This document shows positions 1 through 11,479 of a stretch of DNA of 64,000 nt, one piece after another; positions within the stretch are counted from its first letter, which is position 1, and each line of letters begins with the position of its first letter. The notes beneath the pieces are model-generated. The model had not been told where the DNA came from and searched no databases. It worked only from the letters and a program-made list of their open reading frames with translations. Origin of the DNA: Brasenia schreberi (taxonomy: Eukaryota; Streptophyta; Magnoliopsida; Nymphaeales; Cabombaceae); assembly GCA_036023115.1 (NCBI GenBank), contig JAYKKT010000076.1, positions 5,704,001 to 5,768,000 of the forward strand, read 5' to 3'. A program made the position numbers and the translations under genes.

Positions 1-100
1 GTGAGGAGGAGGTTGTTGGGAAAGGAACTATTTAAAGATTTTTATGCTCTGACAAAGAGGAACGCAAAGAATTGTGGGCCATCCAAGGATCTAGATTTGG

Positions 101-101
<1 letters not shown>

Positions 102-188
<87 letters not shown>
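102..188. repeat. compound (TA)n(GA)n microsatellite
   Basis: About 45 bases of pure TA dinucleotide run into about 42 bases of pure GA dinucleotide. The IYIYIY and ERERER reading frames across it are products of the repeat and not protein evidence. Confidence 0.97.
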
Positions 189-190
<2 letters not shown>

Positions 191-1448
191 GAACTCTTGT
201 ACTTAGCATACTTTTTACTTTTTCAAAAGTAGCATTTTTTTTTTATTTGAACCATTCATCCCTCCAACCGAAACATATCAATTAACGTGAATAGGCTAGT
301 ATGTACATGAAAGTCTAGCAACTCACATTTATAGACATATATAGATAAATAGGCTGATATGATTGTCCATCTTTAAAAAATCTCAACCAACTATTTCAAG
401 TATCTTCAAGAATGTGACAAGTATATAACATGGTAATTATAATAGACTTTTCTTTTATATATAAAGATGGTTTGGTTCAGTTTCAACCTTGGAGCCATGA
501 TCCAAATGGCAAGACTTTTTTCCTATTAAAACCGAAGCAAGCCAAACCATTTAATGTTTGAAACCAACTGTTTGATAAGGTTCTATCTAATTGGATCGGT
601 TTCCTCGTTTCCTTGAACACCCCAATGAGGGTGCCATCTGGAGCTGGTTCATGTACAGGCCCATTCTGCTTCCAGGCGATTTCTATTTCGCAAGTAAATC
701 AAGATAACATTTGCAGTCAATCTTGTAGTCGTCCCAATTATAGGTGTAGCAACCAAAGCATTTTAACCCAACAGCAGGGCGTTGTAGTGCTGTTGCTGCT
801 GGTAGGGAGTTCAACTCCCAAAAGGTGCATGTGTAATTGTGGGTGTTATGCTTCGGCCTCCTCTTGTAACGATAAAAAAAGCTATATCTGTATCAGAACA
901 CTTAGGTCGGCACGATTACCCTCTTCATGGCATGCAACATTTCATCTGATAATATCCAATGGTACATGGCAGGACTATAAATATATATATATATATATAT
1001 ATGTAGGGAGAGAGACTATAGTCTATGCACTCAAATCTTCTTAAAGCTCTCAAGTGTCTGATCTTAAATATCAATGATTGAGATTTTTTAAGAAAGTATG
1101 AGATGTGTTTACCTATTTTTATATATAGAGAGAGAGATGGTAGTACATGCTCAATTCAATAAATGAATAATTTTTCTTAAACATCTCTACCGTTTGATCG
1201 TAACGATTACGGTGGAGATTTGAAATGATAAAGTAAAGTCTATCATTATCATTAAATGAATACATAAAGTACAATGGTACACTTATTTTTTGAGATTCAA
1301 ATCTCCACTGTTGAAAATGTTTGAGGAGGATTGAGCATTTATGAGGATTGGGCATGAATTAGTCTATATATACATACATATAGGGAGAGAGAGAGGTCAT
1401 AAACAATAGTGTCAATCTTTTCTCACTTTTGTGCTTGACATCGACCAG
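189..1448. other. non-coding stretch upstream of kinase exons
   Basis: No kinase N-lobe motif (glycine-rich loop, VAVK lysine) or signal/extracellular domain can be read here. The stretch holds a short TA run at about 979-1002, several copies of a short TATATAG(G/A)GAGAGAGA motif (near 1004, 1122 and 1378) and a possible fold-back element. Because the first kinase exon at 1449 begins in phase 1 behind an AG acceptor, this should be intron or unrelated inserted DNA. Bases 1-101 read as a short open frame ending in SKDLDL, which faintly resembles a receptor-kinase juxtamembrane segment, but this is too weak to call. Confidence 0.5.
1139..1376. repeat. possible fold-back MITE-like element
   Basis: The left part carries ATGCTCAAT... 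and ...AACATCTCTACCG. The right part carries imperfect inverted counterparts (CTCCACTGTTGAAAATGTTTG... and ...ATTGAGCATTTATG). A second inner inverted pair surrounds GATCGTAACGATTACG. The block is bracketed by similar TATATAGRGAGAGAG motifs. No clear target-site duplication is defined, so the class is uncertain. Confidence 0.35.
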
Positions 1449-2608
1449 ATCCAGTTAAGCATGTGCAATTGGATTGGGCAACTCGTCTTAAAATCATCAC
1501 GGGGATAGCAAGGGGCCTCCTGTACCTGCATGAAGATTCACGACTAAAGATCATTCACAGAGACCTTAAAGCAAGCAACATCTTGTTGGACAAAGAAATG
1601 AACCCTAAGATCTCAGACTTTGGAATGGCAAAGATTTTTGGATTGGATGAGACACAAGGCAATACAAGCAGAATCGCTGGAACATAGTAAGTTCACTCAA
1701 TTTTGCAATCTGACTTTTTCTTGTGCAAATCATGTAAATACTGTTTTTTTGCAAAATAATTTTGAAATGCTTCATTTCTTCAGCAATACTTATCACTAAA
1801 TCATAACTGCGGTAACTCGTGTAGGTAGCCCTTTCTTTATGAACTGTCATTGCGAAAACTGAAATTCCCTGTGCATAGAAATGGGGAAGATGGATATGGG
1901 GCTTGTGGTTGTATTTATTTGAATGAACTCACACGGTTGTCCACAACCAAATAAAAAATGATTAATATGAATTCAGACCATTCATTTTGATATTAAATGC
2001 AGCGGCACGTGACATCTTCTGTTTTTCCAGCGGGTATATGTCACCAGAATATGCACTAAAAGGACAGTATTCTGTCAAATCAGATGTATTTAGTTTTGGA
2101 GTTTTGCTACTAGAGATTGTGTCTGGAAAAAGAAATACTTCTTTCCAACAATCAGAGGTCAGCCAGGATCTACTCAGTTATGTAAGTGTTGCCAATTCCA
2201 CTCTTTGAAGTTAACTGCTATGTTAAAATTCAAACACATAACATTTGCTCCAAATTCATGCAGGCATGGAAGCTATGCAAAGAAAACAAGCCGCTGGACA
2301 TGGTAGATGAGTCACTGCAGGATTCTTATCAAAAGAATGAAGCACTGAGATGCATTCACATCGGCCTAATCTGCGTTCAGGAAGATATAATGGATAGACC
2401 AACAATGTCTTCCATTGTTCTGATGCTTGGTAGCACCTCTGTAACACTTCCAGCACCTAAGCCGCCTGCATTTTATGTGGGTAGTAGAGTAGTGGAGGGG
2501 CCGTTAAGCGTGTCCGATGCTAGGTCAATTTCAGAGGACCAATCTGGGGGTCTCTTGCACTCAACATCTTCAAATGAAGTAACAATTACTGAGTTGGATG
2601 CTCGGTAA
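1449..2608 (+). CDS. receptor-like kinase, C-terminal three exons (5' part not visible)
   Basis: Three exons, 1449-1686, 2031-2181 and 2264-2608, join in frame. Introns show consensus ends: acceptor CAG before 1449, donor GTAAGT at 1687, acceptor TTTTCCAG before 2031, donor GTAAGT at 2182, acceptor TGCAG before 2264. The first exon starts in phase 1, completing an Asp codon (FD|PVKH), the usual exon break in this family. Visible motifs are the catalytic loop HRDLKASN (an RD kinase), DFG (SDFGMAK), SPE, DVFSFG and the subdomain XI segment with DRP. The tail ends [11 protein letters not shown], typical of cysteine-rich (DUF26) or S-domain SD1 receptor kinases. These are plasma-membrane Ser/Thr kinases in defence or stress signalling. 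The extracellular, transmembrane and N-lobe exons are not in the window, so this is either a gene cut by the left edge or a 5'-truncated copy. Confidence 0.85.
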
Positions 2609-3109
2609 AAGCAGCAGTTTTATGTTGAGGAATTCCTACCCCCTCTAAAAGAGTGTTACTTCAGAAGTTTTCCACTATATAATAGTGGAGAATGCCGCGA
2701 GGATGGCTTGGTCGAGCAAACGGTTGCTTGAGCACTTGGAATCTCCTCCCAGCTCAGACTTCACATATCATGCAGTTTATGACTTTGATATTGGTTTCCG
2801 TATTTCGGTAAACATGATGAAGAAGTCACCAAACCTTTGTTCCAAATATGACTATCAATTCTCAGAATAAAGAAAAACTATTGATTTGCCACTTCTGAAT
2901 TCTATAATAATGCGAGTCACGTCTTGAGATCAATGTCTTCCCAGTGTGTACAAGTCTTATTTGTAGGTTTGGTCAAGCATATGCAAAGTTCAAACATTAA
3001 ACCACGACTGACGTAGACGTTCTAGAACCAATTTACTAAGAGTTGCTGATGAAAAGAATCTTGGTCCATGAATTTTGAACTTCTACTGTTCTATAGTAAA
3101 CTCCTCATG
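2609..3109. other. spacer, no gene seen
   Basis: Likely 3' UTR and intergenic DNA after the kinase stop codon. The one short open frame (2685-2870) has no recognisable motif. Confidence 0.5.
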
Positions 3110-4335
3110 CAATCAGTGGCCTCATTGCCTCAAACGACTAAAAGATAATACAAAATACTCCATTTTATGAAGAGGTAAATCAAGCATTACATAAAATATT
3201 GTATGCTCACGGTGTAAGCAATGAGCAACTACATAATTGATGATCAGAATTTACTTCAACTAAACTACAAGATGGAGTTTTTATAGCTTCACAGTCTCTT
3301 ATTTTGCTGACCCTCAGACACTGCCTACAACTTGATGCATCATATAGATTAAATCGTTACCAGAATGATGTGGCTCCATCAAAACAGCCGCTTTAGAGCA
3401 ATTTCAGTCAGCTTGATATCAACGTGAAGTCCATAACCTGAAAGAAGACATTCCCAGATGCCCACTTAAGGTTCTATATGCATGCGCTGGAGAAGCTCAC
3501 AAGCCTCCTAAAAGGATCGGACATGCCAAAAAAGATCAGTAATATGCACGCAATAATGAGCAACAGAGGCTACCAAGCCTCATCTTGGTCAATATCTTCT
3601 TAGTCAAGGAGTCAAAATAACTGATGCTCTCACCAACAAATCCTGCATGGCTACAAGCAGGCAATAATGGACTTTGAGCCATACCATGATATGCAAAAGC
3701 TGTAATAAAATCCTTCTTGCAAGCTTTCCCAAAAGCACTTGTTCAATGCCCCAAAATTCCAATCCGTATTAATTAGATAAGATACCAGTTGAAAATTAGA
3801 GTATGCCCCGGAGCCAATACAACGGTAACCAAGCTTCTCAGTGGTATTAAGTATCACCAATTATGTGGAAGCAGAGAAAGCATTTACGAGTGACAAGTCA
3901 AATTTAGCTCTAGTCCAGCTTGTTGCGAACTTATCGAACAACAATGGCTAATCAGGTCCCCATTTTGTTCTGCAACAATTCCTCATGGACGTCCATGGAG
4001 TGAGGTATTTGATCAAACAAAAACAGGTGATATGAATGATCCACCATGAAGTCATTTCTTTAATGCATATGATCGAATGAACTGTACTTATTTCAAACCA
4101 CGAATTTACAGTAAGCAACAAGGAATAAATTCAATCCAACTTCTTGGTTTGGCATTGAGTTGAAAAGATCCCGAGCAGCTCAAAGATCACCCCAGGTGAC
4201 AAACCTATGGACCATAGAATCAAAAGATGCAGCATCTTGATCACCCATATGGCTAAACAGAGAAAATCGTGGCACTCTTGGCACAGTTTAGGGTGCCTCA
4301 TGTTATGCTGATAAAGTCTATCAGGACTTGTTAGC
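3110..4335 (-). pseudogene. PPR pseudogene, decayed tandem copy of the neighbouring PPR gene
   Basis: Read on the minus strand this stretch follows the intact gene at 4475-6433 in the same order. 3110-3420 matches the E/E+ end of that gene (4480-4830). 3651-3860 matches the segment around YIGSRAYSNLQLV (about 5080-5300). 3900-4060 matches about 5370-5560, and 4090-4320 matches about 5600-5780. Stop codons, indels and missing blocks break every frame; the longest remaining piece is 69 codons. It lacks the N-terminal PPR motifs. It is best explained as a partial tandem duplicate that lost function. Confidence 0.85.
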
Positions 4336-4474
4336 AACCATATGGAAAGCTTAGTTCAATACCTGAACCGAGTATGTAAACTTGAGAGAGTGAGATAATC
4401 AACAAGTGTTAAATAAATGAATCTTGAAAGAAAAAATTAAGTGTTTCTCTGAAGTCCTTCAGTAGTCAACTGCC

Positions 4475-6433
4475 TCAGCAAGCAACAGAAATCTTATAGG
4501 CTCTCGTTAAGTGCATATCCAAAGTTGCCATTTCCTGGAGAAGCAAGTCCAGCATTAAATAAATACTGTCTGATTCAGGGTGCAGTTTATCTGCCATCAT
4601 GAATTGATGAACAAAAGAATTTACTTCGATCCAACTACACCCCGGAGTTTTTCTGACTCCACATTCTCTTATTTTTGATCTAATTTTGGAGACATTACTC
4701 CACTTGCTTGATGCAGCATACAAGTTGGATAAGAGTATATAATTACCAGAATTATGTGGCTCCATCTCAAAAAGCAGCTTTGCAGCAATTTCAGCAAGGT
4801 CAATTTTGCCATGAAGTCTGCAAGCTGAAAGAAGAGAGCCCCAGATGCCAGCATGTGGTTGCATAGGCATACTTTGGATAAGCTGACAAGCCTCCTCGAA
4901 ACATCCAGCACGGCCAAAAAGATCAACCATACATGAATAATGAGCAACAGAGGGAAAACATCCGTAGTCTTTAGTCATAGAGTCAAAATAATTTCTTCCC
5001 TCATCAACAAGCCCTGCATGGCTGCAAGCAGTCAAGATACCGAGAAAGATGACCTCATCTGGGTGGATATCTTCTTTCAACATCTCCTGGAAAAGGTGAA
5101 TTGCTTCTTGAGCCATGCCATGATGTGCGAAAGCAGTGATCATTGCACTGTAGCAAACCAAATCCTTCTCACGAGCTTTCCTGAAAACTTGAAATGCCCT
5201 TTCCACACACCCAGACTTGGCATACATATCAATTAGACAAGTTACCAGTTGAAGATTAGAGTAAGCCCTGGAGCCAATATAGTTATTGACAAGCTTCTCA
5301 CCCGTGTCAAGTATTCCTAACTGTGCACAAGCAGAGATAGCACTTAACAGACATGTCTCGTCCGGCTCCAGTCCACTTTGCTGTAATTTATTGAACAACA
5401 TAAATACCTTGTACGGTTCTCCATTTTTTATGTAACCATTCATCATAGCGGTCCACGAAATGAGGTTCCTCACAGGCATTTCATCAAACAAAGAACGTGC
5501 AGAGCCTACATTACCACTCTTCGCATACCCATTGATCATCATAGACCATGAAGCGACATTTCTTTCAGGCATCCTGTCAAACAAATGTCGTGCAGCTTCT
5601 AAATCACCAACCTTACAGTAAGCATCAATCAATAAATTCCACGTTCCAACTTCCGGGTTTGGCATTCTATCAAAAAAATCCCGAGCAGATCGAAGATCAC
5701 CACTATCAACATACCCATGGATCAAAACGTTCCATGAGGCAGCATCTCGATCATCCATTTGCCCAAACAGACAATCCGCAGCATTCATGTTACGTTGTTT
5801 TATGTACCCGCAAATCATCGTCGTCCAAGAAACCACATTTCTCTCAGGCATTTCATCAAATAATATGCGCGCGCGCCCCATATCACCACTGTCACAGAAA
5901 CAACGTATCATCACGTTCCATGAAACTACATCTTTCAGAAGCATCCCACCAAACAGCTTTGACGCGCGATCAAAACGCTTGCTTTTCGAGTAAAAATCAA
6001 GAATTGTGTTCGACGAAATCAAATCGGAGTCCAAACCGAGCTTCAAAACCTGCCCATGAATCGACTCGCCGTACTGTAGCTCAGAGAGACCAAGCGATGC
6101 CTTGAGAACCGACGAGATGGTGTAGCTCAAGGGCGTGACACAGTTGGTCAGCATCGAGCGGTAGAGAATCAAAGCCTCTCGATAGAGTTGATTCTCAACA
6201 TGCCCATGAACCAACGCAGTCCAGAGAAACACGTTCGGCTGAGGAATACCGTCGAATAGTTGTCGTGCGTACGTGATGTTGCCAAGATGGCCACAGCGAC
6301 GGAGGAGCTTATTGAGAAGGAAGTCGTCGGACGCGAAGAGGCCCGTGACGAGAAGTTGGGCGTGCAACTGTTTTATGTGTTGATTTCTGCAGCATCGCTC
6401 CACGAGCGTCGCAACGTAAAGAGGAGACGGCAT
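4475..6433 (-). CDS. PLS-class pentatricopeptide repeat protein, E/E+ subgroup
   Basis: A single uninterrupted 652-codon frame without introns, as usual for plant PPR genes. The frame opens upstream at 6448 only through a GTG codon after a stop at 6458-6460, so the first ATG (6431-6433, MPSPLYV) is taken as start. About a dozen PPR motifs of alternating P/L/S type follow, with recurring signatures such as VVSWTTMICGYIK, ARHLFDRMPERNVASW and SAISACAQLG. The C-terminus carries the E and E+ regions (about GIWGSLLSACRLHGK to GCSWIEVN...HPES...MLDLLLQEM) and stops before a DYW deaminase domain. PPR proteins of this class bind organellar RNA one base per repeat and usually act in C-to-U editing with a DYW partner in trans. 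Import into mitochondria or plastids is expected, but I see no decisive transit peptide. A decayed copy lies just downstream. Confidence 0.95.
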   Translation of the reverse strand: MPSPLYVATLVERCCRNQHIKQLHAQLLVTGLFASDDFLLNKLLRRCGHLGNITYARQLFDGIPQPNVFLWTALVHGHVENQLYREALILYRSMLTNCVTPLSYTISSVLKASLGLSELQYGESIHGQVLKLGLDSDLISSNTILDFYSKSKRFDRASKLFGGMLLKDVVSWNVMIRCFCDSGDMGRARILFDEMPERNVVSWTTMICGYIKQRNMNAADCLFGQMDDRDAASWNVLIHGYVDSGDLRSARDFFDRMPNPEVGTWNLLIDAYCKVGDLEAARHLFDRMPERNVASWSMMINGYAKSGNVGSARSLFDEMPVRNLISWTAMMNGYIKNGEPYKVFMLFNKLQQSGLEPDETCLLSAISACAQLGILDTGEKLVNNYIGSRAYSNLQLVTCLIDMYAKSGCVERAFQVFRKAREKDLVCYSAMITAFAHHGMAQEAIHLFQEMLKEDIHPDEVIFLGILTACSHAGLVDEGRNYFDSMTKDYGCFPSVAHYSCMVDLFGRAGCFEEACQLIQSMPMQPHAGIWGSLLSACRLHGKIDLAEIAAKLLFEMEPHNSGNYILLSNLYAASSKWSNVSKIRSKIRECGVRKTPGCSWIEVNSFVHQFMMADKLHPESDSIYLMLDLLLQEMATLDMHLTRAYKISVAC

Positions 6434-6672
6434 CGGGGTGGCGCACACGCTTCCTTCTCATGGCTCCAGATCGCTTCTCTGCGGATGGCGTTTGCTTCTT
6501 TTACCAATGATTTGGCCTTGAGCCGGAAGAACTAACGGCGTCCACCAACAACGACTGTGATCCCATCGTATAAGGCTTAAGTTTGACTTCGGTGTGTATG
6601 TTTGACTTCGGTGAGTATAAGCTACTTTTGTACTTTGAACTACTCAAAGAAGTAGGAAGTAGTTATGAACTA

Positions 6673-6692
6673 AAGGAAGCACTTCTTTACAA
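6673..6692. repeat. target-site duplication, left copy (RTE LINE)
   Basis: This 20-base sequence beginning AAGGAAGCACTT is repeated exactly at 9936-9955 on the other side of the LINE. Confidence 0.95.
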
Positions 6693-6753
6693 CAAACAAC
6701 AACACCTAAGCCTTTTCCCATACTAGACGGGGTCGGCTACAGATTCTTTGTTT

Positions 6754-8174
6754 TCACAGATCCCTATCGTGTGCCATGTTAGCAGTTAACTCCCAATAAG
6801 CTAGATCATTCTTTATTGTTTCTTTCCAACACTTTTGTGGTCGTCCTCTACCTCTTTTAATACTTTCCAAATTTAGTTTTTCTAACCTTCTTACAGGTTC
6901 TTCTTTTGATCTTCTTTCTATATGTCCAAACCATCTTAAACGATGTTCTCTCATTTTCTAATCTATTGGCGCCACTCCTAATTTGTTTCTAATAACCTCG
7001 TTATGTATACGGTCTTTTCTTGTATGACTACTCATCCATCTCAACATCTTCATTTCGGTCACAGACATCTTTTGTACATGTTGATGATTAACTGCCCAAC
7101 ACTCAGAACCATAAAACATGGCAGGCTTAATTGCTACTCTATAATATTTACCTTTTAATTTTAATGGTATCTTCTTATCACAAAGAATACCTGATGCTCC
7201 TCTCCATTTTAACCAACCAGCATTAATTCTATGTGTAACATCTCCATCAATTCTTCATCACTCTGAAAAATTGACACTAGGTATTTAAAACTTTCCTTTT
7301 GGGGAATGTAATGTGTGCCAATTTTAATTTCTATGTCCTCTAACCAAATGATCAAACTTACATTCCATATATTATGTCTTTGTTCTACTAAATCGGAAAC
7401 CTTTGCTTTCTAATGTTTCTCTCCATAGTTCCAATTTTCTATTAACTTTTTCCTTAGACTCCTCCACTAATACAATGTCATCTGCAAATAACATACACCA
7501 AGGTACTTCATCTTGAATATGTTTTGTTAGCTCATCCATCACCATTATAAATAAGTATGGACTTAAAATTGATCCTTGATGTAACCCAATATTAACTTCA
7601 AAGAAGTCTGTCGTTCCTTCATGAGTCCTCACACATGTTTTTGCACTAGCATACATGTCTCTTATAAGGTTAATATATGTCAATGGGATACCTCTTTTTT
7701 TCAAAGTTCTCCAAAAAACCTCCCTCGGTACCCTATCATAAGCTTTTTATATATCAATAAATATCATGTGAAGGTCTTTCTTTTTTGCTCTAAAATGTTC
7801 CATAAGATGTCTCAAAAGGTGAATCGCTTCAATAGTAGACATGTCTGGCATGAATCCAAATTGGTTCTCTCTTATATTTGATACTTGTCTTAACCTACGT
7901 TCGATAATTCTTTCCCATAATTTCATAGTATGACTCATTAACTTGATACCTCGATAATTCGCACAAAATTTTGAATGTCTCCCTTGTTCTTATATATGGG
8001 TATAAGTGTACTTGCTCTCCATTCCTCGGGCATCTTTTGGTTTTTCCATATTTCATTAAATAATCTTGTGAGCCAACTGATTACTATTTCTCCTAGTATT
8101 TTCCAAACTTCTATAGGAATATTATCTGGTCCTACCGATTTACCACCCTTCATATGTTTAAGAGCCTCTTTCAC
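6754..8174 (-). pseudogene. LINE reverse transcriptase and C-terminal region, frameshifted
   Basis: The minus-strand pieces show RT landmarks: GGKSVGPDNIPIEVWK (8174-7938), NQFGFMPDMSTIEAI (7938-7747), IGLHQGSILSPYLF and the catalytic FADD in CMLFADDIVL (7704-7372). The C-terminal RWFGHIERR and [15 protein letters not shown] follow at 6954-6754. Frame breaks occur between each piece. The reverse transcriptase copies the element RNA at the nicked target. Confidence 0.92.
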
Positions 8175-8722
8175 TTCATTCTTTTGAATACGTCGGTAGA
8201 AATTGTGGTTTATATACTCTTTTGACTTGGCTAAATCTACTAAACTAATACTAACATCTTTATTTTCATTAAAAAGATTATAAAAATAGTTTTTTCATAT
8301 ATTTCTTATATCATCATTTGCCACTAGAATTTTTTCATCCTCGTCTTTTATGCATCTAACATAATTAAGATCTTTAGTTTTCTTATCTCTAGTCCTAGCT
8401 ATCTTAAAAATATCTCTTTCACCCTCTTTTGATTTGAGTATTTTTATATAAACCCTCCCAAATTTTAGCTTTGGATTCACTCATGGCCTTTTTCGCTTCC
8501 TTCTTTGCTTTTTTACAAGCCTCTAAAGTTTCACTAGTTTTCTTAACATAATGTAATTTGTAACATGCCCTCTTTTCCTTGATTTTATTTTGTACTACTT
8601 CACTCCACTACCAAGCTTCTTTTTTTACTGGTACACCTCCCTTAGATACCCCTAACACATCTTTCACCACTTTCCTAATATGTATAGCCAACATAATTCC
8701 AAACATCCCCTTGAAGGACTTT

Positions 8723-9664
8723 CTATTTAAATATATCTTCTTTCTCGCTTTTGAGATTCCACCATTTAGTCCGAATAGCTCGATGCATTCTTTTCTTTTT
8801 TGTCCATTTTTTTATTTGTAAATCCATAACTAAAAGTCGATGTTGGGTGTTTAAGCTTTCTCCTGGAATTACCTTACAATCTTTACAACACGCTCTATCT
8901 TTTTTTCTACAAATAAAGTAATCAAATTTTGTTTGTGATAAGCCACTCTTATAAGTAATTAAATGTTCATCTCGTTTTTTGAAAATTGTATTGACTATAA
9001 AGAGATCAAATGCCATAGAAAAATTTAAAATCTCCCTACCTTCCTTATTTATATCCTCAAAACCAAAGTTTCCATGAATCCCTTGATATCCTAATGCCTC
9101 TTTACCGACATGTCCATTTAAATCTCCTCCTAAATAAATCATCTCCCTTTGTGGAATCTTTTGAAACACCTTATCTAACTCTTCTCAAAAAACTATCTTT
9201 ATACTATCTTCTAGTCCTACTTTGGGTGTGTAAGCACAAACTATATTCAAAACCTCTACTCCTAATACTAATTTCAACGTCATGATTCGGTCACCATATC
9301 GTTGTATGTCTACTACACTCTCCTTTAAATCCTTATTTATGATAATACCAACTCCGTTTCGAGCCTTTTCTTTACGTAAGTACCATAATTTAAAACTTGT
9401 ATCCTCTATCTCCTTTGCTTTTTCTCCAACCCATTTTGTCTCTTGTAAACATATAATATGAATCTTTCTCCAAATCATAGTATCTACCACCTCCATTAGC
9501 TTACCCGATAATATTCCGATATTCCAAGAACTAATACGAATCTTATTGTCTAGGACTAGCTTCCTTACCCCCTGCATCCGTCCATAATAAAAATACGGAG
9601 ACCTTCTCTGAAAATTATTCACTACATTGAGCGGCAATGTAGCAGGATTAACTTCTTTACCCAC
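8723..9664 (-). pseudogene. LINE APE-like endonuclease domain, frameshifted
   Basis: The minus-strand pieces 9664-9185 and 9169-8723 together read as an exonuclease/endonuclease/phosphatase fold. Visible motifs are ISSWNIG, LQETKW, ARNGVGIIINKDL, GGDLNGHVG and KFDYFICRKKDR. The enzyme nicks target DNA to prime reverse transcription. A stop/frameshift lies near 9170-9185. A segment related to its N-terminus (NVVNxxQRxxxHxGR) is repeated upstream at 9622-9730. Confidence 0.9.
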
Positions 9665-9935
9665 ACCCGTCCATGATGTGAGAACCCTCTCTGCAATTGA
9701 TTCACTACATTCGGAGGAAAATGTAGTGGCCCTTGCTTACTTCTTACTGCATTCGGGCTCTGCAGCACGTCGCTAGGCGAGAACGCCCCAAAGCAATGCT
9801 CATACTTTTTGTAATCCATGTTATAAAAATCCGATGAAGTTTTACGATGGCTGTCAGAAGCCTAACACAACCCTCCTCCTTTATCCGAGCTTGGGACCGG
9901 CAATGCAAGGGTGATCCCTTACATGGGCGGAGTTG

Positions 9936-9955
9936 AAGGAAGCACTTCTTTACAA
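9936..9955. repeat. target-site duplication, right copy (RTE LINE)
   Basis: Exact repeat of 6673-6692, which marks the 5' end of the minus-strand LINE. Confidence 0.95.
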
Positions 9956-10380
9956 TAAATAAATAAACAAAAGTTCCTTCAACTATTGAACTTTCAATAC
10001 TTTCAATCCACTGTCATCTAAAGCGCATAGTTTTGCCTCAAACGAAGAATAATTTAAAGTGGTTTATTTCTTTGATTTTCATGTAACGTCACTGTATAAA
10101 AGAAACATATATGAAGTTACTCACACAGTTCTTCGCAATCTAGTTACCATCACTAATTCTTTCAAGAATAAAAGGATCTTTATGGTAATACAACCATGGA
10201 AAATAGTCTCTTTCACATAATGAATTACTTAGAGTTTTACAACATGTTTTATTTGGACATCTAGTGTATCTACTCAACTAATACATTACAAAAGCAATAT
10301 CCAATCATATAGAGTTTGTTAGATATATCAAATTACTAATAATATGAGAATATCATTAGTAAGACAAAGAAATATCACTC

Positions 10381-10701
10381 TCATTCTTTATAAAGCCTTA
10401 GATGAATAATTATATGGGGTCTTAATAGGTCTACAGTTTTTATTGAGATATTACTATCAATCAACCTTTTAATTTTAATCCCTAAAATTACATCAATCAT
10501 AACCGTATCTTTCATCTCAAATTTATTACACGAGAATGATTTAGTGTCATTTACTATTTTCATATTAAAACCAAATAATAATACATCATTTACATATAAG
10601 CACATAATGATGAATGCATTATTAACTGACTTACAATACACACTTATCAAATTCATTAAAAGTAAAGCCAAAATATGATATAACACAAACAAAGTTTTCA
10701 T
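10381..10701 (-). mobile_element. Ty1/copia reverse transcriptase fragment
   Basis: The minus-strand frame contains CLYVNDVLLFG, a degraded copia YVDD active site (one catalytic Asp changed to Asn). It is followed by KSFSCNKFEMKD and DVILGIKIKR, which match the copia RT segment 'F..FEMKDLG...LGI'. No LTRs or other domains are attached. It is an inactive fragment. Confidence 0.8.
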
Positions 10702-11479
10702 GCTATTGTTTAGAGGTTTGTTTCAAACCATATAAGAGGTCACCATAGAGAAAAACAGTCTACACATCTATCTGATGGATTATGACATCATATAAAGAAA
10801 CACTTGGATTGCAGTCATTCGAGAAATAGAAAAATATGTATCAAAATAATCTATTCTTTTTTTTGTGTATCCGTTGGCAATTAAATTTGGCCTTTACTTA
10901 TTAATTGTTCCTTCTACATTCAAGTCTGCCATTGAGCCAAAGGATAATTTTACCCCTTCTCTTCGAGTAAAATTATAGATTTGGACCGAGGGGAAGAGTT
11001 CTTGTTTTGTCCTGGATTAGTTTCTAAAATCTCTAAAACACTATGCATAATTTTACTATTATATCTTTTGTCTTTTTGGATAATTACCAAACTAGACAAA
11101 CAGACAAAATTGCCAGTTTACCCTCAAATTTTAGGAAAAATATAGTGGTAGGCACTAGGAAAAAATTAAAAATTTGTCCCTAGATTGATTCTGAAATAAC
11201 AAAATAAGACTAAGAATATTCTAAAATGGAGCCTAAACATTGTTTGAAATTATTTTTTGGTACGTCGAGTTACTTTCAATTCATTACTTAGATATTTTAC
11301 AAATTATATTTTGATGGTTGACTATTAATCATCTTATTTATTATATATTGCACGTTGAATGTTTCTGAATATTCTTAAAGATGAAAAATTAAAGAATCTA
11401 AATTTTTAAACGTGAAAAAAATGTATCCTTTTAGCTTTTACATTGGAAGGTATAAATTATATACAAAGAGAAACAATTT

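Larger units (their letters stand above)
6693..9935 (-). mobile_element. RTE-clade LINE, complete ends, coding frame broken
   Basis: A 3.24-kb non-LTR retrotransposon on the minus strand lies between exact 20-bp duplications. Its 5' end (at 9935) has the leader ACTCCGCCCATGTAAGGG seen in plant RTE elements. Its 3' end (at 6693) is a short TTG-rich tail rather than poly(A), as in RTE elements. In order it encodes an N-terminal segment, an APE-type endonuclease and a reverse transcriptase with a C-terminal region containing [10 protein letters not shown]. At least seven frame breaks separate these pieces, so the copy cannot make its protein. Length close to a full plant RTE element plus the perfect duplication indicates an original full-length insertion. 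Confidence 0.92.

Noticed and set aside
102..188. Open frame with IYIYIY and ERERER
   Set aside because: Pure translation of a TA/GA microsatellite. The same applies to 24602-24949.
613..1044. 143-codon open frame with cysteines upstream of the kinase exons
   Set aside because: Cysteine spacing does not fit a DUF26 domain, the frame runs into a TA repeat and no splice signals link it to the kinase.
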